Source: Streptococcus mitis (GTDB taxonomy: Bacteria; Bacillota; Bacilli; Lactobacillales; Streptococcaceae). Taken from it: 64,000 nucleotides of DNA. The stretch spans positions 1,083,001 to 1,147,000 of the forward strand of contig NZ_CP012646.1 in NCBI RefSeq assembly GCF_001281025.1, written 5' to 3'. The notes below the pieces were generated by a model that saw only the letters and a list, made by a program, of their open reading frames with translations, had not been told where the DNA came from and did no database searches. A program made the translations under genes and the position numbers. This document shows positions 60,920-64,000 of this stretch, piece by piece. Every line of letters begins with the position of its first letter. Within the stretch, counting starts at the first letter, position 1.

Positions 60920-61607
60920 TTTTTAGAAATGTAAAGAAAGACAAAGAAAATTCAAAATGTTTATTTGAAGGCAATTATCACAAGTTCATTTTTAAAAATA
61001 ATTTAGTATTTTTTGTTTTTTTTTGACCAAATTTTGAGCAAAAGTTATATTTTGATCAATGAGTACAGATAAAGTGGATCAGCAAAGTAACTTTGACATC
61101 TATTAGTTAAAAAATAAGGACTTCCTTTGTTAGAATGTCCTTATTTTTATTATGGAATTGGACAAATGAGGTTAAGGTTCAGCTCTATGAACTTAGAAAG
61201 CAAGTACAAAGCTTTAAACAACTTTCAAAAAGATTGGGTGTGGATTTTTCGGGCTAAGGTATGTGATAAAATGAATTGATTGTTATGAAATAGAGAGCCT
61301 AAAAAATGGGGAAAATCGTTATTATTCCCCTGAATGTGATATGTTGTAAAAGACTATTTGTGGTCTGTTAAATATATTAATAACAAAATTTAAACATGAT
61401 AGTCTAATATCTAATCCATTTAAAGTGAATACGTTTATTAATCGTTTAAGTAAGAAAATTTCAAAAGAAGAAGGGATAGATTTTCAAAAATAACCTATCT
61501 AGTTATTGTTTATATATAATTTGTATCTTTTGGTTTATTAATTTGTATTTAGAATTTAATCATGTTACAATTGAAATTGAAATCGAATAGAAAAGGAAAA
61601 TGCAAAC
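60920..61607. other. Gene-free accessory stretch with IS debris
   Basis: About 690 bases without an intact gene. It holds a hairpin (AAAATAAGGAC / GTCCTTATTTTT, about 61106-61149), an IS3-type orfA remnant (61164-61350), and a 36-codon open tail ending in NRLSKKISKEEGIDFQK and TAA at 61491 that may be the end of a lost gene I do not recognise. Confidence 0.6.
61164..61350 (+). pseudogene. IS3-family transposase orfA remnant
   Basis: Codons read EVKVQLYELRKQVQSFKQLS then KRLGVDFSG, then, after a one-base frame change and one in-frame TGA, LRYVIK-stop-IDCYEIESLKNGENRYYSPE. This matches from memory the N-terminal helix-turn-helix of pneumococcal IS3-type OrfA proteins (YELRKQGQSFKQLS..GLKYMIKLIDRYG). 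Only the first third of orfA is left, with no orfB. Confidence 0.65.
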
Positions 61608-62474
61608 GTGGGCACACTATTAGCAACAAGATTAAAAAATAGACGAAAAGAATTAAAAATGTCTCAGCGAGAATTGGCTGAGGGGATATGTAAACAGGGA
61701 CAGATTAGTCGATTAGAGAATGGAGAATTTACTCCAGGAGCAGACTTTTTATATGCTCTGTCTAAGAAGTTAAAAGTTAGTATGGATTATTTTTTTAATG
61801 AGCAAATTGAAGAGGAGATTGACGAGCTATCAGAGTTTAAGAAGTTAGCTCAGACATTTATCACAAATCGAAATTATGAGTCTTTGAAATATATATATGA
61901 ACTAGAGAGTGTAAAAGTACATCGCTTGTCTCTAGTAGATAAGTTTTATATGGAGTGGATAAAATCTCTTATAGATTTTTATTTCTATGGGCAAAAAGAG
62001 GAGGCTGTGGCAAGATTGGAGAAGGTACTGTCTCAGTTAAGTGTAACTGACTTGACCTACCTTCAAGTTGCAAATACTCTATTCAATTTTTATTATGACA
62101 TTGAAGATTTAGAGAGTTTTAATGAAATTAGAGAAAAGTTAGAGTATCAAGTAAATCAACTCCAGTTAAACACAATCGAAGAATTAAACCTTTCTATTAA
62201 ATTTAATTATAATATTTGTCGCTATCTATGGTTGCAGAATAATACTGAAGAGGCTATTACTAAAATCACAGATACGATAAAGCAATGTAAGACGTATAGA
62301 ACAACGTATCTTTTGGCTGATTTGTATTTATTGATGGGAAATGTCAGTAAGAATTTTTCTTCTAAAGTTGCAGTAAAAGAGTACTTTGAAACGGCTTATT
62401 TCCTTTATAAGCTTGAGGGAAATATGTCAATGGCTCTTAAAATCGAGCATTATATTGCAGATATAACAGAATAG
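61608..62474 (+). CDS. RRNPP/PlcR-like transcriptional regulator (HTH plus TPR-like repeats)
   Basis: 288-residue cytoplasmic regulator. An N-terminal helix-turn-helix (about 5-65, RRKELKMSQRELAEGICKQ and ISRLENGEFTPGADFLYAL) is followed by a wholly helical region (about 75-288) with TPR-like pairs such as EYFETAYFLYKLEGNMSMAL. This layout is that of peptide-sensing PlcR/TprA-type regulators. The start is GTG with AAAGGA ten bases upstream. No convincing pheromone gene was found on either strand nearby, so the ligand is unknown. The gene is AT-rich and lies in accessory DNA. Confidence 0.82.
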   Translation: MGTLLATRLKNRRKELKMSQRELAEGICKQGQISRLENGEFTPGADFLYALSKKLKVSMDYFFNEQIEEEIDELSEFKKLAQTFITNRNYESLKYIYELESVKVHRLSLVDKFYMEWIKSLIDFYFYGQKEEAVARLEKVLSQLSVTDLTYLQVANTLFNFYYDIEDLESFNEIREKLEYQVNQLQLNTIEELNLSIKFNYNICRYLWLQNNTEEAITKITDTIKQCKTYRTTYLLADLYLLMGNVSKNFSSKVAVKEYFETAYFLYKLEGNMSMALKIEHYIADITE

Positions 62475-62475
62475 T

Positions 62476-62508
62476 AAAGACGATGTTCAATTAAGCATCG
62501 CTTTTTTA
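62476..62508 (+). terminator. Terminator of the RRNPP regulator gene
   Basis: AAAGACGATG and CATCGCTTTTTT pair around TTCAATTAAG, with a T run. Confidence 0.82.
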
Positions 62509-62567
62509 ATCCAAAAAGATACAAATATGTATTTAATAAAAATAAATAAAAAATATTATCAAAATTC

Positions 62568-62596
62568 TTGACAGTATTATATTGAAGTGCTAAAAT
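62568..62596 (+). promoter_or_regulatory. Promoter upstream of the CYTH-domain gene
   Basis: TTGACA, 17 bases, TAAAAT. This strong promoter leaves a leader of about 105 bases before the ATG. It is the obvious target for the upstream regulator. Confidence 0.75.
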
Positions 62597-62707
62597 GAGT
62601 GCAAGAAAATATTAGGCTTTTTGTCCATAAAACATCACCAGAAACTTACTATAGACTGAGTGAATGTAAAGAGACTTCAGCCTTTGAAGAATTGAGAGGT
62701 AAAATTA

Positions 62708-63265
62708 ATGAATGAATTGGAAGTTAGATTTGAACTCAACGATGAGAGAGATTATAATAATGCTATTTCATATTTAGAAAAATCTTATAAATTTAAGAGT
62801 GAAAATAAGCAAGTTGATGAATATTTTAAAATAAAAGGAAGAGAATTTGAAAATGATGAGGTAGGTAGCTTTATCTACAGAATTCGCCAAGAAGATGATA
62901 ATAAAGCATGTGTTTTCACAAGAAAAGATACGATAAAACAAGGAATGTGGAGTGAAAGTGAAATAGAGTTGGAATCTGAAAAATTAGAATTTGTAAGAAA
63001 TATCTTGCAAGATGGATTTTCAAATATTTTCACAATAAGTAAACATAGAAAGACTTATCATGATGCATTAGAAAATAAAACGATTAATCTAGATAAGATT
63101 GATAGTCTTGGATTTTATCTTGAGATAGAGATTTTAGGAGATTTTTCAAAAGAAGATTATCATAATTTTTATGATAAAATGTGCGGAGAGTTCTCGTTTT
63201 TAAATTCAAAAATAGAAACAAAGGGTTATGTCCAATTAATGAGAGAAAAAAATGGACGTAATTGA
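62708..63265 (+). CDS. CYTH-domain protein (class IV adenylate cyclase / triphosphatase-like)
   Basis: 185-residue protein with the CYTH tunnel pattern: N-terminal ExExR (LEVRFEL), DEYF, FIYRIRQ (RxR), TRKD, ESEIEL (ExE), KHRKTY (KxR), LDKIDSLGFYLEIEI (the conserved D..LG.F.EIE). Members hydrolyse triphosphates (thiamine triphosphate, tripolyphosphate) or make cAMP. The full charged set suggests an active enzyme, but the substrate cannot be told. GAGAGG precedes the ATG. The stop overlaps the start of a decayed transporter fragment. Confidence 0.82.
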   Translation: MNELEVRFELNDERDYNNAISYLEKSYKFKSENKQVDEYFKIKGREFENDEVGSFIYRIRQEDDNKACVFTRKDTIKQGMWSESEIELESEKLEFVRNILQDGFSNIFTISKHRKTYHDALENKTINLDKIDSLGFYLEIEILGDFSKEDYHNFYDKMCGEFSFLNSKIETKGYVQLMREKNGRN

Positions 63266-63746
63266 AATTATCAAATAGTCTTGTTGGGATTGTTTACTCA
63301 ATTGCTGGATTTGGAAGTTTGATAACAGTAACCTTTCTTTCTACTTTTTGAATAAGAAGGATGCCTTAATTTTAATGAATATATCAATGGCAACCATCCC
63401 ACTTGTCATTATGGCGAGTGGAATAGTAGAAAATTGGATATTTTTTGGAATTTGTTATTCAATTTTGAGTGGATTAATTACAATAGCTTCTGTCTCGATT
63501 ATAACAATACAGCAACAAGAAAGTACTGTGTATAATATCGGAAAGATACTTTAGAGTTCTTTTGTAATAGTTACCATTTTTACTCCTCTTGGAGGGATAT
63601 TGGCCGCTTATTTTAATTGGCTTTTAAACCCGAGATTAAGTCTAGTTATTTTGGGATTACTAAGTAGTTTATTGGTTATTCTTATAAAGAGTTATGAAAA
63701 AAAGCTAACTAAGAAAAGAACTGCAATATTTATAAAGGAAGATTAG
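63262..63746 (+). pseudogene. C-terminal remnant of an MFS-type transporter
   Basis: Hydrophobic reading frame broken twice. Segment 1 (63262-63351) reads LKLSNSLVGIVYSIAGFGSL and stops at a T run. One missing T there would restore continuity with segment 2 (from 63348, LNKKDALILMNISMATIPL), which ends in an in-frame TAG at 63552-63554. Segment 3 continues in the same frame (VIVTIFTPLGGILAAYFNW) to the TAG at 63744. Only about five helices remain, and the N-terminal half of a major-facilitator protein is absent. Confidence 0.72.
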
Positions 63747-63800
63747 TGGATTAATTATCATTAGAAAAAATAATATTAATTCGTAGTAAAATAAAAAATT

Positions 63801-63833
63801 GAAAAAGGTTTTACATAATGTACTACCTTTTTC
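63801..63833. terminator. Hairpin after the transporter remnant
   Basis: GAAAAAGGT and ACCTTTTTC form a perfect nine-base stem with an inner TAC/GTA pair. Confidence 0.65.
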
Positions 63834-63888
63834 AGATTTAATAATTATTAAGGGGATAGAACTAGAGACCAAAAATACTGAATTTTAA

Positions 63889-63936
63889 ACTGCACCCCAA
63901 AAGTAAGATTTTTTCTGTCTAACTTTTGGGGGCAGT
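63889..63936. repeat. Inverted repeat resembling an IS3-family terminus
   Basis: ACTGCACCCCAAAAGT and ACTTTTGGGGGCAGT are inverted copies with one extra base; a further partial copy (CTTCTGGGGTGC) follows at about 63950. CCCCAAAAGTTAGACAG-type ends are known from streptococcal IS3 elements, but no transposase lies between the arms, so this is a terminal fragment or small non-autonomous piece. Nothing else is seen from 63747 to the window end. Confidence 0.5.
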
Positions 63937-64000
63937 ACATTATCTCTAACTTCTGGGGTGCTTTTTCTATATTCAAATTATTTTACAGTACCCACGTACG

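Noticed and set aside
61383..61491. An open tail ending in SKKISKEEGIDFQK considered as the end of an integrase
   Set aside because: Too short and without the catalytic residues of any integrase; kept only as unidentified debris in the description of the gene-free stretch.
62475..62707. Possible pheromone gene between the regulator and the CYTH gene
   Set aside because: The short frames on both strands (up to about 12 codons) lack a signal-peptide-like core and a ribosome site, so none can be supported.

Overview
The window looks like a chromosome segment of a mitis-group Streptococcus (S. mitis, S. pneumoniae or S. pseudopneumoniae type). Supporting signs are low GC, a BOX repeat, a choline-binding-repeat protein, CppA, MacP, RocS, an AliA/AmiA-type peptide-binding lipoprotein, and the pneumococcal gene order pde2-rpmE / flavodoxin / chorismate mutase / crcB / crcB / rplS / tRNA-Arg. 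Species level cannot be settled from the sequence alone.

Layout. 1-2625: end of the fructose operon (fruK, fruA). 2.7-8.0 kb: ftsK, a small membrane protein on the other strand, and the iscS-like/thiI sulfur-transfer pair. 8.1-10.9 kb: an uncommon operon of two esterases and an ATP-grasp ligase. Its 3' end is duplicated around a 1.6-kb AT-rich insertion carrying one unknown membrane protein (10.9-12.5 kb). 12.7-18.7 kb: aquaglyceroporin, cppA, a serine beta-lactamase-like hydrolase, an EamA exporter, a GntR regulator and guaA. 19.3-25.2 kb: a 1980-residue YSIRK/LPNTG surface protein with Ig-like and collagen-like modules, with a G12 tract upstream. 25.7-33.6 kb: a U32 peptidase and the complete F1Fo ATP synthase operon (atpEBFHAGDC). 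33.6-41.6 kb: a lactonase-family protein, a peptide-binding lipoprotein, an AI-2E-family membrane protein, a TPR protein and an amino-acid ABC transporter. 41.6-46.1 kb, minus strand: lysS, a phosphatase, ybaK, a DUF368 protein and a GH25 lysozyme. 46.3-52.4 kb: glmU, NUDIX, macP, mtnN, rocS, a BOX element, an exonuclease and a membrane GDPD. 52.5-57.4 kb: ebfC, then an accessory island (lipoprotein, TM2 protein, choline-binding protein, serine recombinase) flanked by imperfect copies of the ebfC 5' region, then a dead IS1381-like element. 57.4-60.9 kb: rpmE, pde2, flavodoxin, chorismate mutase, two crcB genes, rplS with a structured leader, and tRNA-Arg(CCU). 60.9-64 kb: accessory DNA with IS3 debris, an RRNPP-type regulator, a CYTH-domain protein and a decayed MFS transporter.

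Most of the window is conserved housekeeping DNA. The best places to look for undescribed biology are the repeat-flanked single-gene insertion at 10.9-12.5 kb, the recombinase island at 52.8-56.5 kb with CTAG-centred dyads beside the recombinase gene, the esterase/esterase/ATP-grasp operon, and the RRNPP regulator-CYTH pair near the right edge. I saw no CRISPR array, no complete prophage and no recognised multi-gene defence system.
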